Source: Clostridiales bacterium
GTDB taxonomy: Bacteria; Bacillota; Clostridia; Christensenellales; Borkfalkiaceae
Length of the DNA stretch: 8,962 nucleotides
Direction: 5' to 3'
Assembly: GCA_015069525.1 (NCBI GenBank)
Contig: SVIK01000062.1
Coordinates: forward strand, 1-8,962
Shown here: positions 1 through 5,879 of the stretch, in pieces
How positions within the stretch are numbered: position 1 is the stretch's first letter
Layout of the letters: each line of letters opens with the position of its first letter
Notes under the pieces: generated by a model
The model's input: only the letters and a program-made list of their open reading frames with translations
What the model was told of the DNA's origin: nothing
Database searches by the model: none
Made by a program: the position numbers and the translations under genes

Positions 1-207
1 TTCGACAGGCTTTTCCTCTTCGGGCTTTTCTTCCTCGTTAGGCTTTTCAGGCGTAGGCGTGTTGTTATCTCCGTTTCCATCGCCTTGTTCGGTGTTCGCA
101 CCGCCCGTGTTATCCGCGTTGCTACCGCTCTCACCACAACCGACAAAACCTACCGTCGCCAACAATAAACACAACGCCATTAACCCAATTAGCCATTTCT
201 TTTTCAT
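1..207 (-). CDS. Lipoprotein, N-terminal part only (3' end outside window)
   Basis: The first 69 codons of a gene that runs off the left edge. The start is the ATG at 205-207, with an AGGAGC ribosome binding site at 215-220 and a consensus promoter just upstream. The product begins with MKKK, a hydrophobic stretch (about residues 5-20) and a lipobox ending FVGC, so Cys24 should be lipidated after signal peptidase II cleavage; Phe at -3 is less usual than Leu. After the Cys come a Gly/Asn/Ser/Asp-rich linker and then a Pro/Glu/Lys-rich stretch (about residues 50-69), typical of a flexible spacer between membrane anchor and an extracytoplasmic domain. The functional domain lies outside the window, so no role can be given. 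The N-terminus resembles in style that of the large lipoprotein at 3301-5682, so it may be a solute-binding, repeat-bearing or enzymatic surface protein. Confidence 0.85.
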   Translation of the reverse strand, partial: MKKKWLIGLMALCLLLATVGFVGCGESGSNADNTGGANTEQGDGNGDNNTPTPEKPNEEEKPEEEKPVE

Positions 208-238
208 CTTTACCGCTCCTTTTGAAAGAATTGATTTT

Positions 239-267
239 ATTATACAAAAAGATTTTCTTTTTGTCAA
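239..267 (-). promoter_or_regulatory. Consensus promoter of the left-edge lipoprotein gene
   Basis: On the minus strand, TTGACA (262-267) and TATAAT (239-244) are separated by exactly 17 bp, a full match to the housekeeping sigma-A consensus. Transcription would start near 232, giving a leader of about 25 nt that carries the AGGAGC site. Confidence 0.88.
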
Positions 268-290
268 TAAAATTAGCTAATTTTTCATAA

Positions 291-328
291 TCAAAAACAA
301 TCCCCGAACGGCATAAACCGTTCGGGGG
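291..328 (-). terminator. Rho-independent terminator of purA
   Basis: Inverted repeat CCCCGAACGG (302-311) and CCGTTCGGGG (318-327) with a 6-nt loop. On the minus strand it is followed by a T-rich run (291-300). It lies 27 bp past the purA stop and upstream of the next minus-strand promoter, so it separates purA from the left-edge lipoprotein gene. Confidence 0.9.
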
Positions 329-354
329 AGATATATTTTATCTTACTTATTTAC

Positions 355-1629
355 TTAAAACATTTCTACGTACGCGTCGCGTTCTGCGCCAACGGATACG
401 TATTTAATTTTGCAACCGCACGCCTTTTCGATATACGCGATATAGTCAAGCGCTTCCTTGGGCAAATCTTCCTTCTTTCTGCAACCAGAAATATCGCAGT
501 TCCAACCCTTTACACTTTCAAAAATCGGTTTGCAATCGTCCAAAACGTCGATAAACGGGAATTCGTGGATAATCTTGCCGTCGAGTTCGTACGCGGTACA
601 AATTTCGATTTCTTCATACGCGGAAAGTACGTCCATTTTCGTGAGCGCAATTTCCTTTGCGCCTTGGCAACGGATACCGTAGCGAGAAGCCACTACGTCG
701 AACGGTCCAACACGTCTAGGTCTGCCCGTAGCCGCGCCGTATTCTCCGCCCAAATCACGCAATTTCTTTGCCTTTTCGTCGAAATATTCCGCCGTGAACG
801 GGCCTTCGCCTACGCACGTGGAATACGCTTTCATAATACCAATCGAGTTATCAAGTTGGAGCTGAGGAACGCCTGCACCAATGGGCGCGTACGCCGCAAT
901 CGTCGAAGAGGAAGAGGTGTAAGGGTGAATACCGAAATCGATATCACGCATAGCGCCAAGTTGCGCCTCGAACATAATGTTCTTGCCCTCGTCGTTCGCT
1001 TTTGTCAAAAATTCGCCCACGTCGCAAACGAAGGGTGCGAGCTTTTTGCCAAATTCCTCAAAGTATGCGATAATATCTTCCGTCTTAACCGCTTCCGCTT
1101 TATAACCGCCTACTACCGTAAGGTTTTTCCATTCCACGATGTCTGCAACGCGTGCATACAATTTTTCCGTGTTCAAAAGTTCGCCCATACGGAACGCTTT
1201 TTTGTAGTATTTATCCGCGTAAACGGGCGCAATACCACGGCGGGTAGAACCGAATTTCTTACCAGCAAGACGGTCTTCTTCCAAACAGTCTTGCAATACG
1301 TTATACGGCATCGTGATAACGGCTCTGTCGGAAATTTTAAGATTTGCAGGCGTAATTTTGATACCTGCTTCCATGAGTTTCGCCATTTCTCCGCAAAGGT
1401 GTTTGATATCGATAACCATACCAGGCCCCATTACGTTGACTACTTCTTCACGCAAAATCCCCGAAGGAAGCAAGTTCAAAATGAATTTACCCCTTTCGTT
1501 GATAACGGTGTGCCCCGCGTTGTTTCCGCCTTGATAACGGCAAACTACGTCAAAGTTTTGAGAAAGCAAGTCTACCATACGGCCTTTGCCTTCGTCGCCC
1601 CAGTTAATACCACAAATAGATGTGAGCAT
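355..1629 (-). CDS. purA: Adenylosuccinate synthetase (divergent form)
   Basis: Joins IMP and aspartate using GTP to give adenylosuccinate, the first committed step from IMP to AMP, in the cytoplasm. The 424-aa length fits the family. Visible motifs are the N-terminal WGDEGKG loop (residues 10-16, with catalytic Asp12), NAGHT with catalytic His40 (37-41), DIDFG (229-233), TGRPRR (301-306) and LTKMD (329-333). Several signatures differ from the classical enzyme: GSTRRGIAPVY (127-137) replaces GTTGRGIGPAY, EAQLG (221-225) replaces EGAQG, and the C-terminal SVGAER replaces the usual S-x-GPxR. The frame stays open to 1764, but that ATG overlaps the promoter -35. The ATG at 1627-1629 has AGGAGA (1639-1644) nine bases upstream and gives the normal N-terminus. 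It has its own promoter and terminator and is monocistronic. PurZ is unlikely because the catalytic Asp is kept. Confidence 0.96.
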   Translation of the reverse strand: MLTSICGINWGDEGKGRMVDLLSQNFDVVCRYQGGNNAGHTVINERGKFILNLLPSGILREEVVNVMGPGMVIDIKHLCGEMAKLMEAGIKITPANLKISDRAVITMPYNVLQDCLEEDRLAGKKFGSTRRGIAPVYADKYYKKAFRMGELLNTEKLYARVADIVEWKNLTVVGGYKAEAVKTEDIIAYFEEFGKKLAPFVCDVGEFLTKANDEGKNIMFEAQLGAMRDIDFGIHPYTSSSSTIAAYAPIGAGVPQLQLDNSIGIMKAYSTCVGEGPFTAEYFDEKAKKLRDLGGEYGAATGRPRRVGPFDVVASRYGIRCQGAKEIALTKMDVLSAYEEIEICTAYELDGKIIHEFPFIDVLDDCKPIFESVKGWNCDISGCRKKEDLPKEALDYIAYIEKACGCKIKYVSVGAERDAYVEMF

Positions 1630-1665
1630 TTTTATATATCTCCTTTCTTTTTTACCAATTCTCGG

Positions 1666-1730
1666 TATGAAGAGTTCTTCATAGCTACCGCTTTTTTGCG
1701 CAACAAAAACACGCCAACGCATACGATAGC
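1666..1730 (-). promoter_or_regulatory. Structured 5' leader of purA
   Basis: The predicted purA transcript starts near 1729 and has a leader of about 100 nt. Two stem-loops can be drawn in it. The outer one pairs the 5' end (GCTATCG, 1724-1730) with CGGTAGC (1684-1690), with one G-U pair and a possible inner TGCG/CGCA pairing. Directly after it comes a perfect 7-bp hairpin, TATGAAG-AACT-CTTCATA (1666-1683). Neither resembles a purine riboswitch or a known leader class that I recognise, and neither has a terminator T-tract. Possible roles are mRNA 5'-end protection or control of translation. Confidence 0.45.
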
Positions 1731-1735
1731 AATTT

Positions 1736-1764
1736 ATTATAACTCTTTTTTTTTTCATTGTCAA
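1736..1764 (-). promoter_or_regulatory. Consensus promoter of purA
   Basis: TTGACA (1759-1764) and TATAAT (1736-1741) on the minus strand are 17 bp apart, a full sigma-A consensus match, with a poly-A-rich spacer. Its position shows that the upstream in-frame ATG at 1764 cannot be the translation start. Confidence 0.92.
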
Positions 1765-1837
1765 GCCTATATAGCGTCACTTTACCGCAAAACCGCTAAA
1801 AATCGATAATTTTTTTAATAATAAAAAAAATCTACTA

Positions 1838-1866
1838 TTGACAAAAACGAAAAAATGCGTTATGAT
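1838..1866 (+). promoter_or_regulatory. Promoter of the Nudix gene
   Basis: TTGACA (1838-1843) and TATGAT (1861-1866) are 17 bp apart. Transcription would start near 1873, about 40 nt before the ATG. It diverges from the purA promoter, with about 70 bp of AT-rich DNA between the two -35 boxes. Confidence 0.85.
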
Positions 1867-1872
1867 AATATT

Positions 1873-1889
1873 GTAAAATCCGTAAAATC
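1873..1889 (+). repeat. Short direct repeat in the Nudix leader
   Basis: GTAAAATC occurs twice (1873-1880 and 1882-1889), separated by one base, exactly at the predicted transcription start. It may be a small operator or may be chance in AT-rich DNA. Confidence 0.35.
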
Positions 1890-1912
1890 GGCTTTTTGAT
1901 AAGGAGAAAATT

Positions 1913-2407
1913 ATGTATTGTAGAGAATGCGGGGAAAAATTAAGTTTGCGTTTTTGCGAAAACGAAGGTTTAATCCCCTATTGCGGAAAATGTCAGGAAT
2001 ATATGTTCCCGCAGTTTCCCGTGGCGGTTTCCATGGTCGTCACCAACCGTACGCAGGATAAAATCCTGCTTGCCAAACACGTCGAGGACGAAGATTTTAT
2101 TCTGTTTGCAGGCTACGTGAAAAAGGGCGAAAACGCCGAAAAAACTATCCCCAGAGAAATCAAGGAAGAACTTGGCTTGGACGTAGTAAAAGCCAAGTAT
2201 ATGTCTTCGCGCTATCATAACAAAAAAGAAGTGCTGATGCTCAATTTCATCGTTATCGTGGAAGATAAACCGATTAAATTGCAGGAGAGCGAGTTAAAAG
2301 AAGCGCGTTGGTGCACACCCGAAGAAGCGGTAGCCCTTATCCGCAAGGGCACGACGGCGGAATTTTTCTTAAACAACGCCGTACGGGAATTGAAAAAGAA
2401 GATTTAG
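1913..2407 (+). CDS. NudC-like Nudix hydrolase with N-terminal zinc ribbon
   Basis: A 164-aa cytoplasmic protein. Residues 3-27 hold two Cys pairs (Cys3/Cys6 and Cys24/Cys27), a rubredoxin-type zinc ribbon as in the NADH pyrophosphatase/NudC branch. A Nudix domain follows, with a complete Nudix box at 67-89 (GX5EX7REUXEEXGU; core REIKEELGL), so Mg-dependent hydrolysis of a nucleoside diphosphate linked to another moiety is expected. In NudC a SQPWPFPxS motif follows the box and marks NAD(H) and NAD-capped RNA as substrates; here the matching place (about 98-106) reads SSRYHNKKE, so the NAD signature is lost and the substrate is open. It also lacks the long N-terminal domain of E. coli NudC. 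The ATG at 1913 has AAGGAG (1901-1906) at good spacing. It is a single-gene unit, divergent from purA. Confidence 0.9.
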   Translation: MYCRECGEKLSLRFCENEGLIPYCGKCQEYMFPQFPVAVSMVVTNRTQDKILLAKHVEDEDFILFAGYVKKGENAEKTIPREIKEELGLDVVKAKYMSSRYHNKKEVLMLNFIVIVEDKPIKLQESELKEARWCTPEEAVALIRKGTTAEFFLNNAVRELKKKI

Positions 2408-2408
2408 A

Positions 2409-2460
2409 AAAACAAAGGCGGTTTTGCAAACATCATGCAAAACCGTCTTTGTTTTATTCT
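2409..2460. terminator. Bidirectional terminator between Nudix and lipoprotein genes
   Basis: A 20-bp stem (2409-2428 with 2436-2455, one G-U pair) with a 7-nt loop and T-rich flanks on both strands. It starts right after the Nudix stop codon, and its right arm overlaps the stop codon (2454-2456) of the converging lipoprotein gene, so it can serve both. Confidence 0.88.
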
Positions 2461-2936
2461 TTTATCAAAACCCACGTAGTAATTTTCGTGGGGCGCATAG
2501 TGCTATCTTTATCTACCCGCGTGTACCTACCATTAATAATTTCCGCAGAATAAGACATAACGCCATTCATATCACCAAAGGAAATTCTATTTTCCGTAGA
2601 ACTTTTTTCCCACGTTCCATAAGAAGTCGTTTTATATATTTGGTCGTACCAACGATATCTTCCGTTCGCTTCTAATTCCAAAACGGCAAATTCTTTTGTT
2701 ATTCCATCCTGCCCCACCTTATATTCGACATCATATATATCGTATTGCTTATTGTCATACGAATAAGAGTAGAAATAATAGGTGCCCACGTACGGTGTTC
2801 TATCAAACTCTTCTTCCTGAGTACCGCTTGAAGAACCTTCACCTAAAAGTTCATCCAAAAAATCACACCCTCCGAGTCCGAAACACGTCATCAAAGACAT
2901 CATTAACGCCAAAATAGAAACTAAAATTTTTTTCAT
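2454..2936 (-). CDS. Small lipoprotein, possible lipocalin-like beta fold
   Basis: A 160-aa protein with an MKK start, a hydrophobic core and a clear lipobox LGGC (residues 21-24), so Cys24 is the predicted lipidated residue and the mature part is tethered outside the membrane. A short acidic/Ser linker (25-45) leads to about 110 residues rich in Tyr, Trp and alternating polar/hydrophobic residues. Segments such as YVGTYYFYSYSYDNK, AVLELEANGRYRWYD and YGTWEK look like antiparallel beta strands and suggest a lipocalin-like or similar small beta barrel; that is inference. I do not recognise a named family. The ATG at 2934-2936 is preceded by AGGAG (2945-2949). Its promoter contains a palindrome and faces the XRE regulator gene, so control by that regulator is likely. 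An 11-codon upstream in-frame extension exists, but its start lies in the -10 box. Confidence 0.85.
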   Translation of the reverse strand: MKKILVSILALMMSLMTCFGLGGCDFLDELLGEGSSSGTQEEEFDRTPYVGTYYFYSYSYDNKQYDIYDVEYKVGQDGITKEFAVLELEANGRYRWYDQIYKTTSYGTWEKSSTENRISFGDMNGVMSYSAEIINGRYTRVDKDSTMRPTKITTWVLIKE

Positions 2937-2968
2937 TTGTTTTTCTCCTTTTTTTAATTGATAATACA

Positions 2969-2997
2969 ATTATAATTCATGTTTTATGAATTGTCAA
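2969..2997 (-). promoter_or_regulatory. Consensus promoter of the small lipoprotein gene
   Basis: TTGACA (2992-2997) and TATAAT (2969-2974) on the minus strand, 17 bp apart. The spacer is filled by the inverted repeat described separately, so a protein bound there would block RNA polymerase. Confidence 0.9.
2974..2992. promoter_or_regulatory. Candidate operator: AATTCAT-N5-ATGAATT palindrome
   Basis: A perfect inverted repeat of 7-bp half-sites around a 5-bp GTTTT centre. It spans exactly the spacer between the -35 and -10 of the lipoprotein promoter, with one base in each hexamer. A further copy of the half-site ATGAATT sits at 3026-3032, touching the start codon of the XRE gene. Position and symmetry fit a dimeric XRE repressor; binding by this neighbour is inferred. 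Confidence 0.6.
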
Positions 2998-3019
2998 GCA
3001 TTTTTCATCAAAAAATTTA

Positions 3020-3025
3020 TATAAT
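3020..3025 (+). promoter_or_regulatory. -10 element of a probable leaderless XRE transcript
   Basis: A perfect TATAAT ends seven bases before the ATG at 3033, so transcription would begin at or next to the start codon. No good -35 is seen at 16-19 bp spacing (17-bp position reads AGCATT), nor an extended TGn -10. Confidence 0.5.
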
Positions 3026-3032
3026 ATGAATT

Positions 3033-3242
3033 ATGAAGATATTTGGAGAACGCGTAAAACGCGAATTAAAAGAACAGGGAAAAACACAAAAAGACTTAGC
3101 GAGGGTGTTATGCGTGCAAACTTCTACCCTTTGCGAGTGGTTAAACGACCATAACGAACCGCCCATGCAAATCATTGTCAACATAGCCAAAACGTTAGAC
3201 GTTTCTACCGATTATTTGCTTGGACTAAAAGACTACGACTAA
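3033..3242 (+). CDS. XRE-family helix-turn-helix regulator
   Basis: A 69-aa cytoplasmic DNA-binding protein made of little more than one Cro/C1-type (HTH_3) domain, about residues 6-63. The TQKDLARVL helix (18-26), a turn, and a recognition helix around QTSTLCEWLND (29-39) are followed by the usual INVAKTLDVSTDYLLG-type end (here IVNIAKTL, STDYLLGLKD). The ATG at 3033 gives the standard family N-terminus, and a stop codon in frame lies at 3027-3029, so no earlier start exists. There is no Shine-Dalgarno sequence in the AT-rich bases upstream, and TATAAT lies just before the ATG, which suggests a leaderless mRNA. It is divergent from the small lipoprotein gene, and the palindrome between them is its most likely operator. 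It has no ligand or dimerisation domain beyond the HTH. Confidence 0.93.
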   Translation: MKIFGERVKRELKEQGKTQKDLARVLCVQTSTLCEWLNDHNEPPMQIIVNIAKTLDVSTDYLLGLKDYD

Positions 3243-3247
3243 ATTTT

Positions 3248-3281
3248 ACAGCCGAGGCGTTTTGCCTCGGCTGTCGTTTTA
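3248..3281. terminator. Terminator of the XRE gene
   Basis: An 11-bp perfect stem ACAGCCGAGGC (3248-3258) / GCCTCGGCTGT (3264-3274) with a 5-nt loop, followed on the plus strand by CGTTTTA. It starts 6 bases after the XRE stop. It probably also serves the converging large lipoprotein gene, though the T-tract on the minus strand is weak. Confidence 0.87.
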
Positions 3282-3300
3282 GTATTTCTATTTATTCCGT

Positions 3301-5682
3301 TTAATTTTTAGGCACTACTACGAGCACGCCTTCACCCGCAGGTACGTTTACCGTAATGCTGTTGCCCGACGTTTGCGTTTCCTTCGCGTCTTGTACCTTC
3401 GTCAAATTGTACGTTCCGTTAAAGTTCAACGTAATCGTCGCATCCGAGCTTACGCTGTTCGAAGCGATATAGTACGCGTAGCCGTAATCACGATACTCGA
3501 AACATCCAACGATTGCATCCCCCCAGCCTGTCGCACTCGTCAACGCGCCGTACGAAGTAATCTTATCGTTTTCAGGAATGGGGTCGAGCGAGTTGTTCAC
3601 TTGGATAATACCCACCGATTTACATTTTAAGAGCACTTTACCAACCGCTGAAACCTGCTTATTGATTTTTTGCACGTAATCGTAGCTCTTCGTTTTTTCG
3701 TTGTTTCTATTGATACAGCACGCCGTTTGTTTCAAGCGATAACTAAGTGGCGCATAATAGTTGAAATAATTTACGCCCTTTGAGCCATACGCAAGTTGCG
3801 TATGCACGGAAAATCCTACTTCCGCATACGAAAGCGCACGACATTCGTCCGCATTGCTACCGCCGAAAGTTCCCGTTTGCGCAAACATCCAGAACGGTAC
3901 GTTATACGCCTGCGTGACGGCACGGACGTCGCTCAGGTTTTGATAATATCCCCCCAAAAAGTTGGTATTGCCATTATTGAAAGGATAATAATCGTAGCAG
4001 AACACCTGCGGTTGTATCGTAGGCATATATACTTCCAGCCATTGTCTATAATTGCTAAAAGGGCTGTTAGATGGAGGCGTTGCTCCCCAATGGTGACAAT
4101 CGTAATACAGTTGTCCAATATGCGCATAGTTAGGCAAATTATTCACGTACGCAAGCGTATCACTCAGCTCCTCGCTTTCCTTCCATTCCTTCGTTGCCCC
4201 TGCCAAGTTGGCAAAATCTACGTATCCAGGTTCGTCTTTTAATATCGTTCCTGCATAAGCGGGTTTTTCCATGTACGATTTTTGGTATTGTTCAAGGCTT
4301 TGTTCTCCTCCGCCAACGATAGTACGAGCGTACGGGTCGCTAACCAAATACACCATGCCTACTTGCTCGCAATAATCCAAAGCGTTAAGCACTTCTTGAT
4401 TTCTGGGATGTTCCGTCCAATTATCCCACTCATCCCAAAGCCCATAAGAGGAGTTTATCCCACATTCTTTCATGGTTTGGTAATTTTCAAGTGTAATACG
4501 GGTAGGCGTATACCCCTCGTCCGTAGTATTTGAAACGTAGCCCACCGTCTTCGCGTCAGGGTTCGGTCCCGTCCATCCACCTATGGGAATTACGTCATCT
4601 CCCAACTGATAGAACGTCCAATAATTATATCCTTGCTCGTCTTTCCAAGTGTCTACCCATTTCGTCGTATACGAAACGTTTTCCTCTGGCATGATAAACA
4701 TATAGGTGGCGTCTTTTGTGACAAGGGTATCGCCCTCATACCAACCCAAAAATTCGTACCATCTGTTCGGCGTTGCTGTAAGCGTCACGCTTTCCCCTGC
4801 CGTCACTTTCGTATCGGCATAAGTAGAATACGTCCCCCCGTTTTTATTCTTCGTATCCGTCGTAAGCGTATAAGAAGTCCATTTTGCCGTATACGTAGCG
4901 GACGCTTCCGTCATCGTAAACGTGTATTTCTCCTCTCTCGTCAAACGCGTTCCGCCGTTATACCAACCAAGGAAGGTATACCCTTCGTTGGTGACCGCTT
5001 CTATCGTCGTTTGTTTGCCAAGTACCGTTTTACCCAGCCCGTAAACGGCGCCTGCCTCCATATCGTTTTGTTCCAACGATACGGGACATTCTATCCATTT
5101 TGCCGTGTACGAAACGTCGCTTTTGATACGAATGGTTAAACGAGTACTATCCGTCACCTTTTCTTCGCCTTTGAACCAACCGACAAACGTGTAGCCAAGG
5201 TTCGTGACAGCCTCAATCGTCTTAGCGTCCCCATAATTATACGTTCCCGCCCCCAAAAGCGTACCCGCAGAGGAATCGGAATTATTCAACGTCAATACGC
5301 ACGCTGTTTTCGTCCACTTCGCTTTCAGCGAAATGTTTTTGGTTACGGCGTTGGAGAAATTCCACTTCGTCCCCCCGTCGTACCAGCCGAGGAAAGTATA
5401 CTCCTCCTTTGTCGGGTCGGTGGGTTTCAACGCGGTTCCGTTCTCCTCCACTTCTTGCGGTTCTACAACGCTCCCGCCGTCGGAATCGAACGTGACGGTG
5501 TACTTTTGCGAAACTTCTCCACCTTCGTTTTCATTTCCACCCTCGTTTCCGCTACCGCCTACCTGTTCGTTTCCGTTAGGCGGAGTAGGCTCGTCCTCAC
5601 CGCACGCGGAAAGCGTACCTACGGCAAACGTCGCCGTTAAACAAAGCAAGAAACAAAGAAATCCCTTTTTGTATTTTTTCAT
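3301..5682 (-). CDS. Large lipoprotein: InlB-type repeats plus glycoside-hydrolase-like domain
   Basis: A 793-aa surface lipoprotein. Signal peptide and lipobox LSAC (residues 24-27) are followed by a Gly/Asn/Glu linker (28-58). Next come one classical InlB B-repeat/List_Bact unit (60-123) and three divergent units (128-196, 199-268, 271-342), each with a GYTFxGW-like core and ending in KW. Residues about 348-700 look like a TIM-barrel glycoside hydrolase: IPIGGW, a TMKECGIN segment, YLVSDPY, TILKDEPG (479-486), QPQVFCYDYYPF, PFWMFAQTG and GVNYFNYYAP read as successive core strands. Glu484 in DEP sits where clan GH-A enzymes carry the acid/base in NEP. The end (about 705-793) resembles a C-terminal beta domain. 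Family and substrate are not recognised; sugar cleavage is inferred. ATG 5682 is preceded by GAGGTGG; an upstream TTG at 5694 overlaps that site and is rejected. Confidence 0.85.
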   Translation of the reverse strand: MKKYKKGFLCFLLCLTATFAVGTLSACGEDEPTPPNGNEQVGGSGNEGGNENEGGEVSQKYTVTFDSDGGSVVEPQEVEENGTALKPTDPTKEEYTFLGWYDGGTKWNFSNAVTKNISLKAKWTKTACVLTLNNSDSSAGTLLGAGTYNYGDAKTIEAVTNLGYTFVGWFKGEEKVTDSTRLTIRIKSDVSYTAKWIECPVSLEQNDMEAGAVYGLGKTVLGKQTTIEAVTNEGYTFLGWYNGGTRLTREEKYTFTMTEASATYTAKWTSYTLTTDTKNKNGGTYSTYADTKVTAGESVTLTATPNRWYEFLGWYEGDTLVTKDATYMFIMPEENVSYTTKWVDTWKDEQGYNYWTFYQLGDDVIPIGGWTGPNPDAKTVGYVSNTTDEGYTPTRITLENYQTMKECGINSSYGLWDEWDNWTEHPRNQEVLNALDYCEQVGMVYLVSDPYARTIVGGGEQSLEQYQKSYMEKPAYAGTILKDEPGYVDFANLAGATKEWKESEELSDTLAYVNNLPNYAHIGQLYYDCHHWGATPPSNSPFSNYRQWLEVYMPTIQPQVFCYDYYPFNNGNTNFLGGYYQNLSDVRAVTQAYNVPFWMFAQTGTFGGSNADECRALSYAEVGFSVHTQLAYGSKGVNYFNYYAPLSYRLKQTACCINRNNEKTKSYDYVQKINKQVSAVGKVLLKCKSVGIIQVNNSLDPIPENDKITSYGALTSATGWGDAIVGCFEYRDYGYAYYIASNSVSSDATITLNFNGTYNLTKVQDAKETQTSGNSITVNVPAGEGVLVVVPKN
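4657..5505 (-). repeat. Four tandem InlB/List_Bact-type repeats within the large lipoprotein
   Basis: Four protein-level repeats of 64-72 residues, coded by about 5314-5505, 5095-5301, 4879-5088 and 4657-4872. Shared features are a GGxxxxG or similar turn, a YTFLGWY or close variant in the middle, and a YTAKW-like end. The first is a standard InlB B-repeat; the other three are the divergent type and resemble one another most. DNA identity between units is modest, so the expansion is old. Confidence 0.85.
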
Positions 5683-5711
5683 ATACCACCTCAAAAGTAT
5701 AATACAGTATG

Positions 5712-5740
5712 ATTATATCATAAAGCAGTAAAAATTTCAA
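5712..5740 (-). promoter_or_regulatory. Promoter of the large lipoprotein gene
   Basis: TTGAAA (5735-5740) and TATAAT (5712-5717) on the minus strand, 17 bp apart, about 30 bp upstream of the ATG. A second possible -10 (TATTAT, 5699-5704) has no convincing -35. Confidence 0.75.
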
Positions 5741-5833
5741 TATTATTTTCAAAAAATAAATTTTTTTACAATTTTTTAAATTATCCTACTTTTAAAAAAT
5801 CTATTCTTCGCGATATTTTCTTCCCCCTACCCG

Positions 5834-5862
5834 TTGACATTTTCATTCTTTTTTGGTAAAAT
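5834..5862 (+). promoter_or_regulatory. Promoter of the UPF0371 gene
   Basis: TTGACA (5834-5839) and TAAAAT (5857-5862), 17 bp apart; start of transcription expected near 5869. The -10 overlaps the left arm of an inverted repeat. Confidence 0.82.
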
Positions 5863-5879
5863 ATTAAGGATAATATTTT
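5858..5879. promoter_or_regulatory. Candidate operator: AAAATATTA-N4-TAATATTTT inverted repeat
   Basis: A perfect 9-bp inverted repeat with a 4-bp AGGA centre that covers most of the -10 box and the predicted transcription start of the UPF0371 gene. It is made only of A and T in its arms, so chance is possible, but its place fits a repressor site. Confidence 0.45.

Noticed and set aside
1630..1730. purA leader as a purine riboswitch
   Set aside because: The conserved three-way junction and loop sequences of purine riboswitches are not visible.
1630..1764. N-terminal extension of PurA by 45 residues from an ATG at 1764
   Set aside because: The extension would start inside the -35 box of a perfect promoter and is not part of the PurA family; the ATG at 1629 has a good ribosome binding site.
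565..1809. Long plus-strand open frame of 414 codons antisense to purA
   Set aside because: It lies over the whole of purA, has no ribosome binding site or promoter in the right place, and its product is rich in Arg, Phe and Asn with no family resemblance. It is a by-product of purA codon use.
5683..5694. TTG start four codons upstream for the large lipoprotein
   Set aside because: The TTG is part of the purine-rich ribosome binding site serving the ATG at 5682, and starting at ATG gives a normal MKK signal peptide.
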